A stretch of 64,000 nucleotides of DNA, taken from assembly GCF_002847825.1 (NCBI RefSeq), contig NZ_PKIZ01000003.1, forward strand, positions 16,085-80,084. The letters are read 5' to 3'. This DNA is from Kytococcus schroeteri. Its GTDB lineage: Bacteria > Actinomycetota > Actinomycetes > Actinomycetales > Dermatophilaceae. The notes under the pieces were generated by a model. The model had not been told where the DNA came from and did not search any database. It worked only from the letters and a program-made list of their open reading frames with translations. Within the stretch, counting starts at the first letter, position 1; every line of letters begins with the position of its first letter. This document shows positions 26,166-34,455 of this stretch, piece by piece. The position numbers were made by a program, and so were the translations under genes.

Positions 26166-27452
26166 ATGTCGACCGCACTGCCCGACTCCCGCACGTCCGC
26201 GCCACCCGGCGCCCCCAGCACCTGGCGCTCCCGCGTCGCCGCCCTGGGCCCCGGCCTGCTCATGGCCTCGGCCGCCATCGGCGGTTCCCACCTGGTGAGC
26301 TCCACCCAGGCCGGCGCCCTGTTCCAGTGGCAGCTGGTGGGCCTGGTCGTGGCCGCCAACGTGCTCAAGTACCCCTTCTTCCGCTTCGGCGCCCAGTACA
26401 CGGTGGAGACCGGCCACAACCTCGTGGAGGGCTACGCCCGCAAGGGCCGCGGCTACCTTTGGGTGTTCTTCCTGCTCTGCGTGGTCTCGGCCGTCATCGC
26501 CGCCGCCGGCGTGGGCATCCTGTGCGCGGTCATCCTGAAGTTCGCCCTGCCCGCCTCGTGGTCCCTGAGCGTGCCGTGGGTGGCCGGTCTCATGATGCTG
26601 TCGGTCTGGGTGATCCTGCTGGCCGGCCGCTTCCCCGCCCTGGACGGCCTCACCAAGGTGATCGTCGTCATCCTCACCACGGTCACGGTGCTCACCGTGG
26701 TGGTGGCCGCCGCCAAGGGCCCGCAGGGCGCCGCCGACGCGGTGGCCGCGAGCCCGTGGACGCTGGCCTCGGTGCCCTTCCTCGTGGCACTCGTGGGCTG
26801 GATGCCGGCCCCCATCGAGATCTCGGCCCTGCAGTCGCTGTGGGTGGCCGAGAAGCAGCGCCGCACCCCGTCCACGGCGCGCGACGTGCTGTGGGACTTC
26901 AACGTGGGCTACGTGGTCACCACCGTGCTGGCGGTCTTCTTCCTGGCCATGGGCGCCCTGGTGCAGTTCGGCACCGGGGTGGAGATCAAGATGGCCGGCG
27001 GCGCGTACATCCCGCAACTCATCAGCATGTACACCGCCACCATGGGCGAGTGGAGCCGCCCGCTCATGGCGCTGCTCGCGTTCGTGGTCATGTACGGCAC
27101 CACCATCACCGTGGTGGACGGGTACGGCCGCGCGTGCGCCGAGTCCCTGCACCACCTGCGCCGCGGCGGGGGCAACGCCGGGCGCACCGCGGTCATCCTG
27201 TGGAGCACCCTCATCGCGGTGGCGTCGCTGGCCGTCATCCTGTGGTTCAGCGCCCAGATGGGCGAGCTGCTGCGCTTCTCGATGATGGTGGCCTTCGTCA
27301 CCGCGCCGGTGTTCGCGTGGCTCAACTTCAGCCTGGTGCGCCGCGAGGAGCACCTGCCCGCGTGGCTGCGCGCCCTCTCGTGGGTGGGCCTGGTCTTCCT
27401 CGCCGGCTTCACCGTGTTCTTCCTCGCCACCGAGGTGGGGCTGGTCGGCTGA
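26166..27452 (+). CDS. Nramp-family-like transporter lacking canonical metal-site motifs
   Basis: This 428-residue protein has eleven probable spans with the Nramp fold. The span-1 region reads GPGLLMASAAIGGSHLVSS, where classical Nramp has a DPGN motif. Span 6 reads GWMPAPIEISALQS, where classical Nramp has MPH. Without the Asp, Asn and His ligands, manganese or iron transport by the normal site is unlikely. It belongs to an Nramp-related clade whose substrate is not settled here. It starts at ATG 26166 and is flanked by terminators, so it is a single-gene unit. Confidence 0.75.
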   Translation: MSTALPDSRTSAPPGAPSTWRSRVAALGPGLLMASAAIGGSHLVSSTQAGALFQWQLVGLVVAANVLKYPFFRFGAQYTVETGHNLVEGYARKGRGYLWVFFLLCVVSAVIAAAGVGILCAVILKFALPASWSLSVPWVAGLMMLSVWVILLAGRFPALDGLTKVIVVILTTVTVLTVVVAAAKGPQGAADAVAASPWTLASVPFLVALVGWMPAPIEISALQSLWVAEKQRRTPSTARDVLWDFNVGYVVTTVLAVFFLAMGALVQFGTGVEIKMAGGAYIPQLISMYTATMGEWSRPLMALLAFVVMYGTTITVVDGYGRACAESLHHLRRGGGNAGRTAVILWSTLIAVASLAVILWFSAQMGELLRFSMMVAFVTAPVFAWLNFSLVRREEHLPAWLRALSWVGLVFLAGFTVFFLATEVGLVG

Positions 27453-27483
27453 GCCGCGTCCCGTCGTCCCCGGAACACGCGCG

Positions 27484-27514
27484 AGGGGCGCCCACCGTGG
27501 TGGTGGGCGCCCCT
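27484..27514. terminator. Bidirectional terminator, 13-bp perfect stem
   Basis: Arms 27484-27496 and 27502-27514 around GTGGT, between the convergent Nramp-like (+) and DUF4190 (-) genes. Confidence 0.8.
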
Positions 27515-27534
27515 CCGCGCCGTGGGGGCGGGGC

Positions 27535-27933
27535 TCAGGCCTCGCTGAGGCCGATCAGGATCGGGACGCCGATGCCCAGGCCGAACATCAGCACGAACAG
27601 CGCACCGAGGAACAGGGTGATGAGTCCGCCGATGATGCCCATCACCCAGCCGGCTGTCACGAGGCCCTCGTTGCGATAGCGCCCCGGCTGCGAGCGGATG
27701 TCACGGCGGGCCCGGTTGCCCATCACCCAGGCCAGGAACCCGATGGGCGGGAACGCGATGAGGCTCAGCAGACCCGTCACGAACACGGGCACGCCGTCGG
27801 GGTGCTCCTCCTGGCCGGGACCGCCCGGGTACGGGCCGTACGCACCCGGAACGACGGCCGGCTGGGAGGACGGGTTGAGCTGCGGGCGGGACTGCTCGCC
27901 GGCAGGGGGACCGCTGGGGCTGCTGGGAGTCAT
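27535..27933 (-). CDS. DUF4190-type small membrane protein
   Basis: This 132-residue protein has a Pro/Gly/Tyr-rich cytoplasmic N-terminus (~45 residues) and two membrane spans (VFVTGLLSLIAFPPIGFLAWV and GWVMGIIGGLITLFLGALFVL). Between them is the charged loop GNRARRDI, which is the DUF4190 pattern. The function is unknown. A TACGCT box ends 7 bases before the ATG, which fixes the start. Confidence 0.75.
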   Translation of the reverse strand: MTPSSPSGPPAGEQSRPQLNPSSQPAVVPGAYGPYPGGPGQEEHPDGVPVFVTGLLSLIAFPPIGFLAWVMGNRARRDIRSQPGRYRNEGLVTAGWVMGIIGGLITLFLGALFVLMFGLGIGVPILIGLSEA

Positions 27934-27940
27934 GTCCCCG

Positions 27941-27946
27941 AGCGTA
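27941..27946 (-). promoter_or_regulatory. -10 box of the DUF4190 gene (leaderless)
   Basis: TACGCT on the minus strand, 7 bases before the ATG at 27933. Confidence 0.5.
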
Positions 27947-27961
27947 GGCCCCAGCGGCGGC

Positions 27962-28192
27962 TCACCTCCCCTTGCGGACGGTGATCGTCCACGCGGCGTC
28001 ACCCGTGCGGTCGAAGGCCGTCACCTCGTGGCCGTCCTCGGCGGCCCACTGGGGCAGGCTCTCGGTGGCCTGCGTGCAGTCGAAGTCGATGCGCAGCTGG
28101 TCGCCCACCTGCAGCTGCTCCATGGCGCGGCGTGCGTCCACGAGCGGGAAGGGGCAGACGTCCCCGGCGGTGTCGAGGGCGTAGGTGGTCAC
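27962..28192 (-). CDS. TusA/YedF-family sulfur carrier protein
   Basis: This 76-residue protein has the family CPxP motif as GDVCPFPLVDARRAM near residue 12; the cysteine is the persulfide carrier. TusA-like proteins paired with YeeE/YedE membrane proteins act in thiosulfate or selenium handling. Here it follows a YeeE/YedE gene on the same strand. The GTG start is preceded by AGGAGG. If the upstream membrane gene is really broken, this protein may have lost its partner. Confidence 0.85.
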   Translation of the reverse strand: MTTYALDTAGDVCPFPLVDARRAMEQLQVGDQLRIDFDCTQATESLPQWAAEDGHEVTAFDRTGDAAWTITVRKGR

Positions 28193-28282
28193 GGGGTCCT
28201 CCTGGGGGAGTCGGGGGTCGGTGTCGGTGTCGAGGGGAGTGCTGGGGCGAGCGCGTCACCGCACCCGCCCCAGCGGGACGTC

Positions 28283-29010
28283 TCAGCCGACGGGGGTGAG
28301 CACCGGGGCGGGGCGCTCGTCCACCGGGGTGAGGGCCGGAGCGGGGCGCTCGTCCACCGGGGTGAGGGCCGGAGCGGGGCGCTCGTCCACCGGGGTGAGG
28401 GCCGGAGCGGGGCGCTCGGTGGCGGGCTGGTCCGCCGCGTCGGCCCTGGCGGTACGGCCCTGACGGGCGGTCACGAACAGGCGCGTGCCCACGTCGGCGC
28501 CCAGCAGCATCGAGCCGGTGGCGCCCCACCCCCCCAGCTGAGCTGGGCGGTGGCCACCATGCCGTGGCCCACGGTGCAGCCGCCGGCCAGCGGGCCGTAC
28601 TTCATGACCGCGGCCGAGAGGGCGAAGAAGATGAGGGCGAACCAGCTGCCCACCAGGCCCTCGCCGGCCCGGTAGTAGGTGCCGGTGGCGCACCCTCCGG
28701 CGGCGATGATGCCGGCGCCGAACACCAGGCCACCCACCGCGGCGGCACCCAGCGGCAGCGGGTCCACCTCGGGCGCGACCACGCCGGTGGCGGTGAGCGC
28801 GAGGTAGCCCACGGCGTGCAGGGCGATGACCAGGCCGAAGGCGGTGAGCCAGCGCGTTGAGCCGCTGAGCCACACGTCGCGGAAGGCGCCGGTGACGCAG
28901 AAGCGGCCGCGTTGCATGACGAGACCGAGCAGGGCGCCGACGAGGAGGCCGGTGAGGACCACGGAGAACTCCCAAGGGATCGATGAGGGGTCGGGACGGT
29001 GCGGTCGCAC
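28283..29010 (-). pseudogene. YeeE/YedE-type sulfur-compound transporter, frameshifted at a G-tract
   Basis: The first ~160 codons encode a membrane protein with YeeE/YedE landmarks: MQRGRFCVTGAFRDVW, AAGGCATGTYYRAGEG and GPLAGGCTVGHGMVA, with cysteines in the usual positions. At 28529-28535 the coding strand has seven Gs, and the reading frame is then lost. The current frame stops at 28471 after 179 residues. Adding one G restores WGATGSMLLGADVGTRLFV and continues to a stop at 28283. The restored tail carries 11-residue repeats (ERPAPALTPVD). It may be an inactivating 1-bp contraction, phase variation or a sequencing error. The GTG start lies at 29010. Confidence 0.75.
28291..28416 (-). repeat. 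33-bp tandem repeat in YeeE/YedE tail
   Basis: Roughly four units of 33 bases, three nearly identical and the outermost degenerate, encode the 11-residue ERPAPALTPVD repeat. Confidence 0.8.
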
Positions 29011-29138
29011 GACCGCCCCACCATGGGATCACGAGGCGTGTTCTTTCTCCAAACCCTGTGTTACTCATCACGCCGCGCGAGCCCCTCCGACCATCGCGCC
29101 GGCCCGCGCCCGACCCCACGGACCGCCCCCACATGCCC

Positions 29139-29144
29139 TACGGT
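29139..29144 (+). promoter_or_regulatory. -10 box of the APC permease gene
   Basis: TACGGT places transcription start near 29151, giving a ~27-base leader that carries GAGAGGA before the GTG at 29178. Confidence 0.4.
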
Positions 29145-29177
29145 TCTGCGCACTCACCCATCCCCGAGAGGACCCCC

Positions 29178-30587
29178 GTGGCCACCCCCCTGCCCCCCGC
29201 CCCCGCGGAGGACGCCGCAGCGCCCCGCGCCCTCGACCGCGGCCTCAGCACGCGGCACGTCATGTTCATCGCGCTCGGCACCGCCATCGGCACCGGGCTC
29301 TTCCTCGGTTCCGCCGGCGCCATCCAGGTGGCCGGCCCCGCCGTGCTCGTGGCCTACGCCCTGGCCGGCGCGGCCATCTACGTGGTCATGCGCGCCCTGG
29401 GCGAGATGGTCGTGCGCCAGCCGGACGCCACGAGCTTCGTGGACTTCACCGAGCGCTACCTGGGCCGTGTCCCGGGCTTCGTGCTCGGCTGGATCTTCGC
29501 CCTGGAGATGCTCCTGGTGGGCATCGCCGACGCCACCGCCCTGCGCATCTACCTGGGCCGCTGGTGGCCCGCGGTGCCCGGCTGGGTGTGGATCGCCGGC
29601 GTCATCGCCCTGGTGCTGCTGCTCAACGTCGCCGCCGTGCGGTACTTCGGCGAGGCCGAGTTCTGGCTCACCCTGCTCAAGGTGGGCGCCATCGTGGCCA
29701 TGATCCTGCTCGGCCTGGGCCTGCTCGCCTCCGGGTCCGGCCTGCCCGGCAGCCAGCCGAGCATCTCCCACCTGTGGGAGCACGGGGGCTTCGCCCCGCA
29801 CGGCATCAGCGGCATCGTCATGTCCCTGACCATCGTGGTGTTCGCCTTCGGCGGCGTGGAGACCGTGGGCCTCACCGCGGCCGAGGCACGGGACCCCCGC
29901 ACGGCCATCCCCAAGGCCATCAACACGGTGCCCTGGCGCATCCTCATCTTCTACGTGGGGTCCGTGGGCATCATGCTGGCGCTGGCCCCGTGGAACAGCA
30001 TCGACGGGGAGCAGTCCCCCTTCGTCCAGGTGCTCGATGCCGTGGGCCTGCCCGCCGCCGGCCACGTGCTCAACGCCGTGGTCATCATCGCGGCGTTCTC
30101 CGCGCTCAACGCCATCGTCTTCGCCACCGCCCGCACCCTCTACGGCCTGGCCGACCACGGTCGCGCCCCGGCCGCACTGCGCCACGTGGGCGCCCAGGGC
30201 GTGCCCACCGGCGCCATCACCGTGGTGGGTGCGGGCCTGGTACTGGGGCTGGTGGCCAACGTCATCTGGCCCGGCGTGATCTTCATGCTGCTGGCGTCGC
30301 TGGCCAGCTTCACCACCATCTTCGTGTGGGGGACGATCCTCGTGGCGCACTTCGTGATGCGCCGCCAGGTGGCCCGCGGCCGGCTGGAGCGCGGCGAGTT
30401 CGCGATGCCCGGGTGGCCCCTGCCCTCCCTGCTGGCACTGGCCTTCTTCGCCGTCGTGCTGGTGGCCATGGCCCTCTCGCCCGACACCCGCCCCGCGCTG
30501 GTGGCCGGCGCCGTCGCACTGGTGGTGCTCTCCGGGCTGGGCGTGCTCACGGTGCGCCACCAGGAGCGCGCGGGCCAGCGCGCCTGA
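29178..30587 (+). CDS. Amino acid permease (APC superfamily, AAT type)
   Basis: This 469-residue protein has twelve probable spans. The AAT signatures are RHVMFIALGTAIGTGLFLGS in span 1, YVVMRALGEMVVRQPDATSF after span 2, and AFGGVETVGLTAAEARDP in span 6. These transporters import neutral, basic or aromatic amino acids with protons; the exact one is unclear. The GTG at 29178 is preferred because GAGAGGA lies at the right distance and the -10 box at 29139 would otherwise be inside the gene. A hairpin follows. Confidence 0.87.
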   Translation: MATPLPPAPAEDAAAPRALDRGLSTRHVMFIALGTAIGTGLFLGSAGAIQVAGPAVLVAYALAGAAIYVVMRALGEMVVRQPDATSFVDFTERYLGRVPGFVLGWIFALEMLLVGIADATALRIYLGRWWPAVPGWVWIAGVIALVLLLNVAAVRYFGEAEFWLTLLKVGAIVAMILLGLGLLASGSGLPGSQPSISHLWEHGGFAPHGISGIVMSLTIVVFAFGGVETVGLTAAEARDPRTAIPKAINTVPWRILIFYVGSVGIMLALAPWNSIDGEQSPFVQVLDAVGLPAAGHVLNAVVIIAAFSALNAIVFATARTLYGLADHGRAPAALRHVGAQGVPTGAITVVGAGLVLGLVANVIWPGVIFMLLASLASFTTIFVWGTILVAHFVMRRQVARGRLERGEFAMPGWPLPSLLALAFFAVVLVAMALSPDTRPALVAGAVALVVLSGLGVLTVRHQERAGQRA

Positions 30588-30601
30588 CCCGTCCCGCGTC
30601 C

Positions 30602-30639
30602 CCGCGCCCCGGCCGCCTCCCACAGGCGGCGGGGCGCGG
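30602..30639. terminator. Terminator after the APC permease gene
   Basis: Arms 30602-30618 and 30624-30639 pair with one bulged G, loop CCCAC. Confidence 0.65.
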
Positions 30640-30646
30640 TCGCCTC

Positions 30647-30652
30647 TAGGCT
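30647..30652 (+). promoter_or_regulatory. -10 box of the hemerythrin gene
   Basis: TAGGCT, 32 bases before the ATG; GGGAGG at 30676-30681 is the ribosome-binding site. Confidence 0.45.
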
Positions 30653-30684
30653 GCCGGGGAACCCACCACCACCCGGGAGGCCCC

Positions 30685-31272
30685 ATGGACATCTGCCAGA
30701 TCATCCAGCGCCAGCACGACGAGCAGCGCACCCTCTTCTCCTACCTCGAGGAGTGGGACCGCACCGACACCGAGGGCCTGGGCGCCGTGTGGAAGCGCCT
30801 GGCCATCCTGCTGGAGACCCACGCCGAGGCCGAGGAGAAGTACTTCTACCCGCACCTGCTCACCCTGGGCACCGGCGGCGCGGACGCCCCGGACGCCGAG
30901 CACGAGATCGAGGACGCGCTGGAGGACCACAACTCCATCCGCGAGGCCGTGCGCCGCGCGGACGCCGAGGAGGTGGGCTCCGAGGCGTGGTGGAAGGCCG
31001 TGGTGGACGCCAACGTGGCCAACTCCACCCACATGGGCGAGGAGGAGCGCCAGGACCTGCTGGACTTCCGCCAGCAGGCATCGCTACAGCTGCGCCACGA
31101 CATCGCCGTGGAGTTCCTGCGCTACGAGGCGCTCAAGGCTGCACGCGGCATCACCCCGCAGGACAAGGACCCGCAGGAGTGGATCGACGACCACGACGAC
31201 GCCGACGCGCAGGCCAGCGATCGCGCCGGTGACGCGCCGAAGGAGAGCCTGCAGGCCTCCGAGACGGAGTGA
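30685..31272 (+). CDS. Hemerythrin HHE-domain protein
   Basis: This 195-residue helical protein has the iron-binding residues in order: His in QRQHDEQR (helix 1), THAEAEEKYFYPHL (helix 2), EDHNSIREAV (helix 3) and STHMGEEERQDLL (helix 4). Such proteins bind a di-iron centre and are linked to oxygen, NO or oxidative-stress sensing or storage. The last ~50 residues are acidic and disordered. It is a stand-alone gene with its own promoter. Confidence 0.85.
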   Translation: MDICQIIQRQHDEQRTLFSYLEEWDRTDTEGLGAVWKRLAILLETHAEAEEKYFYPHLLTLGTGGADAPDAEHEIEDALEDHNSIREAVRRADAEEVGSEAWWKAVVDANVANSTHMGEEERQDLLDFRQQASLQLRHDIAVEFLRYEALKAARGITPQDKDPQEWIDDHDDADAQASDRAGDAPKESLQASETE

Positions 31273-31276
31273 GCCC

Positions 31277-31711
31277 TCACGAGGCACCACGCTCCCACGG
31301 CGCCACGGGCCCCGGCTCCACCACGAACATGCGGTGGGGTCGGGGCTCGTCGCTCCCCACCTGCGCCCACCACTCGGGTGAGCGCTGGCGGCACTTGGCC
31401 CCCAGGTGCTCCCACTCGAAGGCGAGCTGCCCGTCGGTGAGCGGCAGGCGCAGGTGCGGGTCAGCATCGCAGACCACCCGGGTGCGGTCGAACCGGTAGC
31501 CGCGGGCGTCGGCGGCATCGGCGAGGCCGTGCAGCCAGGTCGCGATGCCGAGCACCGGGTCGTCCAGCGCCCGGAAGCGCTCCAGCTGGGGATGCTGCGT
31601 ATAGCCCTTCGTCAGCCCCCGCAGCACCTTCTGCGCCAGCAGACCCTCCCGCCAGCCGGCCACCAGGGCGGCACGGTCCAGCTGGGCGGGGTGCACACTC
31701 CACAGACGCAT
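31277..31711 (-). CDS. Pyrimidine dimer DNA glycosylase / endonuclease V-like protein
   Basis: This 144-residue protein opens MRLWSVHPAQLDRAALVAGW, followed by REGLLAQKVLRG and GYTQHPQLERFRAL, which match the bacterial branch of the T4 endonuclease V-like (Pyr_excise) family. These enzymes are thought to cut at UV-induced pyrimidine dimers through an imine intermediate. The gene converges on the hemerythrin gene with a 4-base gap. Confidence 0.75.
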   Translation of the reverse strand: MRLWSVHPAQLDRAALVAGWREGLLAQKVLRGLTKGYTQHPQLERFRALDDPVLGIATWLHGLADAADARGYRFDRTRVVCDADPHLRLPLTDGQLAFEWEHLGAKCRQRSPEWWAQVGSDEPRPHRMFVVEPGPVAPWERGAS

Positions 31712-31733
31712 CGGGTGATGGTGTCACGGGCCC

Positions 31734-31739
31734 TAGGCT
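31734..31739 (+). promoter_or_regulatory. -10 box of the proline iminopeptidase gene (leaderless)
   Basis: TAGGCT ends 6 bases before the ATG at 31746. Confidence 0.5.
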
Positions 31740-31745
31740 CGGCGC

Positions 31746-33077
31746 ATGCAGCAGACCACCGAGTACCAGCCCGGCCTGACCATCCGCACCCTGCGCCTCG
31801 AGGCGCCCGTCGACCACGGCCTGTCCCGGCCTCCGGCGACCGGCCCGGACGCCCCGGCGGACGTGGCCCTGCCCGCAGACACGCTCGAGCTCTTCGCCCG
31901 CGTGGTCACCGGCACCGACGGGGCGGACAAGCCGTATCTGGTCTTCCTGCAGGGCGGCCCGGGCGGCGAGGCCCCACGTCCCTCCCTCACCCTCTCGAGC
32001 CCGTCGTGGCTGCGGCGTGCCCTGCAGGACTACCAGGTGGTGATGCTGGACCAGCGGGGAACGGGCCTGTCCACCCCCGTGGGGAGCACCCTGGGGCCGC
32101 GCCGCACCGCGCCCGGGCTGACCGGCGTCCTGGCCGGTACCACGCCCGCCCAGCAGGCCGCCTACCTGCAGCACTTCCGGGCGGACTCGATCGTCGCGGA
32201 CTGCGAGCTGGTGCGCGAAGCCCTGGGGGCCGAGCAGTGGACCGTCCTCGGGCAGTCCTTCGGCGGCTTCACCTCCCTGCACTACCTCGCCACCCACCCC
32301 GAGTCCCTGGCCGGTGCGCTCATCACCGGCGGTCTGCCGCCGGTGGACCACACCATCGAGGAGGTCTACGGCGCCACCTGGGAGCTGATGATCGGGAAGT
32401 CCGAGGAGCACCACCGCCGCTTCCCCGGCGACCGCGCCCGCATCGCCGAGCTCACCGAGCGCGCGGCCGACGGCGAGATCGTCCTGCCGAACGGCGACGT
32501 CGTCTCCCCCGAGCGCTTCCGAACCGTCGGCCACGGGCTGGGCATGTCCTGGGGCTCCGAGCGGCTGCACCACCTGCTGGAGCGCGACCACACGTCATCG
32601 GCCTTCGCGGCCGACCTCGAGGGGATGCTGCCGTTCGGCGGTCGCAACCCCTTGTACTCGGTCCTGCACGAGTCCTCGATGGCGGACGGCGTCGCCACCC
32701 GCTGGGCGGCCGACCGCACGATCCCCGGTGCGGTGGCGGCGGACCCGACGCTGCTGGGCGGGGAGCACCTGCACCGGTCGCTGTTCACCGAGGACAGCCT
32801 GCTGGCACCGTTCGCGGAGGCGACCGACCTGCTGGCCGAGGTCGAGTGGGCGGAGCTCTACCCGGCCGAGGCGCTGCGCCGGGCTGACGTGCCCGTGGCC
32901 GCGGCGGTCTACAGCAACGACGCCTACGTGCCGCGCGACTTCTCGCTGGAGACGGCCGCGCTGCTCCAGGACGCCCGGGTGTACGAGACCAGCGCGCACG
33001 AGCACAACGGGCTGGGCGCCGGCGAGGACGTGTTGGACCACCTCATCGGACTGCTGCAGGGCACCCGCTGGCGGTGA
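31746..33077 (+). CDS. Proline iminopeptidase-like alpha/beta hydrolase (S33)
   Basis: This 443-residue cytoplasmic protein has S33 signatures: FLQGGPGGEAPRPS (oxyanion HGGPG-like motif), MLDQRGTGLSTP, the nucleophile elbow VLGQSFGGFTSLHYL, and a final His in SAHEHNGLG. The size and the DQRGTGLS motif fit prolyl aminopeptidases of actinobacteria, which remove N-terminal proline. Other S33 specificities are possible. Confidence 0.88.
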   Translation: MQQTTEYQPGLTIRTLRLEAPVDHGLSRPPATGPDAPADVALPADTLELFARVVTGTDGADKPYLVFLQGGPGGEAPRPSLTLSSPSWLRRALQDYQVVMLDQRGTGLSTPVGSTLGPRRTAPGLTGVLAGTTPAQQAAYLQHFRADSIVADCELVREALGAEQWTVLGQSFGGFTSLHYLATHPESLAGALITGGLPPVDHTIEEVYGATWELMIGKSEEHHRRFPGDRARIAELTERAADGEIVLPNGDVVSPERFRTVGHGLGMSWGSERLHHLLERDHTSSAFAADLEGMLPFGGRNPLYSVLHESSMADGVATRWAADRTIPGAVAADPTLLGGEHLHRSLFTEDSLLAPFAEATDLLAEVEWAELYPAEALRRADVPVAAAVYSNDAYVPRDFSLETAALLQDARVYETSAHEHNGLGAGEDVLDHLIGLLQGTRWR

Positions 33078-33128
33078 TTGCCGGCGAGTGCCCTGCAGGG
33101 GTGGGGCACTCGGCCCACGGGACGCGCG

Positions 33129-34343
33129 TCAGGGGGTCATGACCACCTTGAGGCAGTTGTCCTGCTTCTTCTGGAAGACCTCGTACATGCGCGGGGCGTC
33201 CTCCAGGCCCACCCGGTGGGTGGCAAGGTCCTCCAGGCCCAGCACGTCCTCGTCCTGCGTCACGACGTCGAACAGCTCGGGGGTCCACTGCTTGACGTGG
33301 CACTGGCCCATCCGCATCGCGATGCCCTTGTCGAACATGGTCATCATCGGCATCGGGTCCACCATGCCCCCGTAGACGCCCGAGATCGAGACCGTGCCAC
33401 CGCGCCGCACCGACTCGATGCAGCCGTGCAGCGCCGCGAGGCGGTCGATGCCCGCGTTCTCGATGGCCGGCTTGCCGATGACCCCGGGCAGCCGGCCGGC
33501 GACGGTGATGACGCGCTCGGCCACCGGGTTGCCGTGGGCCTCCATGCCCACCGCGTCCAGGGCGCCGTCGGCACCCCGCCCGTCGGTGAGCTCCGCGATG
33601 GCGCGGCCGACCTCCTCCGGTTTGCGGCCCTTCCCGTCCACCTGGTTCAGGTCCACCACCTCAGCGCCCCAGGCGCGGGCGGCTGCCAGGCGCTCGGGCA
33701 CCAGGTCCACCCCGATGACGCGGCCGACCCTCCCCAGCCGCAGCGCGGTCCGGACGGCCAACTGCCCCACCGGACCCAGTCCGAAGACGGCCAGCGTGCC
33801 GCCCTCGGGGACCTGGGCCCACTGCACGCCCTGCCACGCGGTGGGCAGGATGTCCGAGAGGTACAGGTAGCGCTCGTCGGCGCCGTGCTCGGGCAGCGTC
33901 ACCGGTCCGAACTGGGCCTGCGGCACGCGCACGTACTCGGCCTGGCCGCCGGGCACCGCGCCGTAGAGATCGGTGTACCCGAACAGCGAGGCCCCCTTGC
34001 TCTGGTCGCGGTTCTGCGTGGTCTCGCACTGGGCGAACAGCCCACGGGAGCACATCCAGCAGTGGCCGCACGAGATGTTGAACGGCACCACCACGCGGTC
34101 GCCGACGGACAGCCCGGACGCCGCGGCCTCGGGCCCGACCTCCTCCACGACGCCCATGAACTCGTGGCCCAGCACGTCCCCGGGGTGCAGGAACGCCCCG
34201 AGCACCGAGTACAGGTGCAGGTCGGAGCCGCAGATGGCGGTCGAGGTGACACGGACGATCGCGTCGGTGGGCTGCTGGATGACGGGGTCCGGGACGGTCT
34301 CCACCCGGACGTCCTGGGGGCCCTGCCAGGTCAGTGCGCGCAT
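33129..34343 (-). CDS. Zinc-dependent alcohol dehydrogenase (FDH-like MDR)
   Basis: This 404-residue medium-chain dehydrogenase has the catalytic zinc site CGSDLHLY and GHEFMGVVEEVG, the structural-zinc cysteines in NISCGHCWMCSRGLFAQCE, and a Rossmann motif VFGLGPVGQLAVR. The insert LYGAVPGGQAEYVRVP and the length place it near the glutathione-independent formaldehyde dehydrogenase-like group. The natural substrate is uncertain. It is divergent from the SDR gene at 34456; a TAGCGT box lies at 34398-34403. Confidence 0.85.
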   Translation of the reverse strand: MRALTWQGPQDVRVETVPDPVIQQPTDAIVRVTSTAICGSDLHLYSVLGAFLHPGDVLGHEFMGVVEEVGPEAAASGLSVGDRVVVPFNISCGHCWMCSRGLFAQCETTQNRDQSKGASLFGYTDLYGAVPGGQAEYVRVPQAQFGPVTLPEHGADERYLYLSDILPTAWQGVQWAQVPEGGTLAVFGLGPVGQLAVRTALRLGRVGRVIGVDLVPERLAAARAWGAEVVDLNQVDGKGRKPEEVGRAIAELTDGRGADGALDAVGMEAHGNPVAERVITVAGRLPGVIGKPAIENAGIDRLAALHGCIESVRRGGTVSISGVYGGMVDPMPMMTMFDKGIAMRMGQCHVKQWTPELFDVVTQDEDVLGLEDLATHRVGLEDAPRMYEVFQKKQDNCLKVVMTP

Positions 34344-34397
34344 GGTCCTGCTCCTTGCCCGGCCGGGGCCGGATGGGGGTCCTGCTCGGTCGGCTCC

Positions 34398-34403
34398 ACG
34401 CTA
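34398..34403 (-). promoter_or_regulatory. -10 box of the zinc alcohol dehydrogenase gene
   Basis: TAGCGT on the minus strand, giving a leader of about 48 bases. Confidence 0.35.
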
Positions 34404-34443
34404 GACGTGATCCGTCCAGCGCGCGCGGTGAGCGCCGCGCCCC

Positions 34444-34449
34444 TACCGT
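34444..34449 (+). promoter_or_regulatory. -10 box of the SDR gene at 34456 (leaderless)
   Basis: TACCGT ends 6 bases before the ATG. Confidence 0.45.
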
Positions 34450-34455
34450 GGAGGC

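Noticed and set aside
28291..28416. Regularly spaced 33-bp repeats considered as a CRISPR array
   Set aside because: The units are directly adjacent with no spacers and encode an 11-residue protein repeat.
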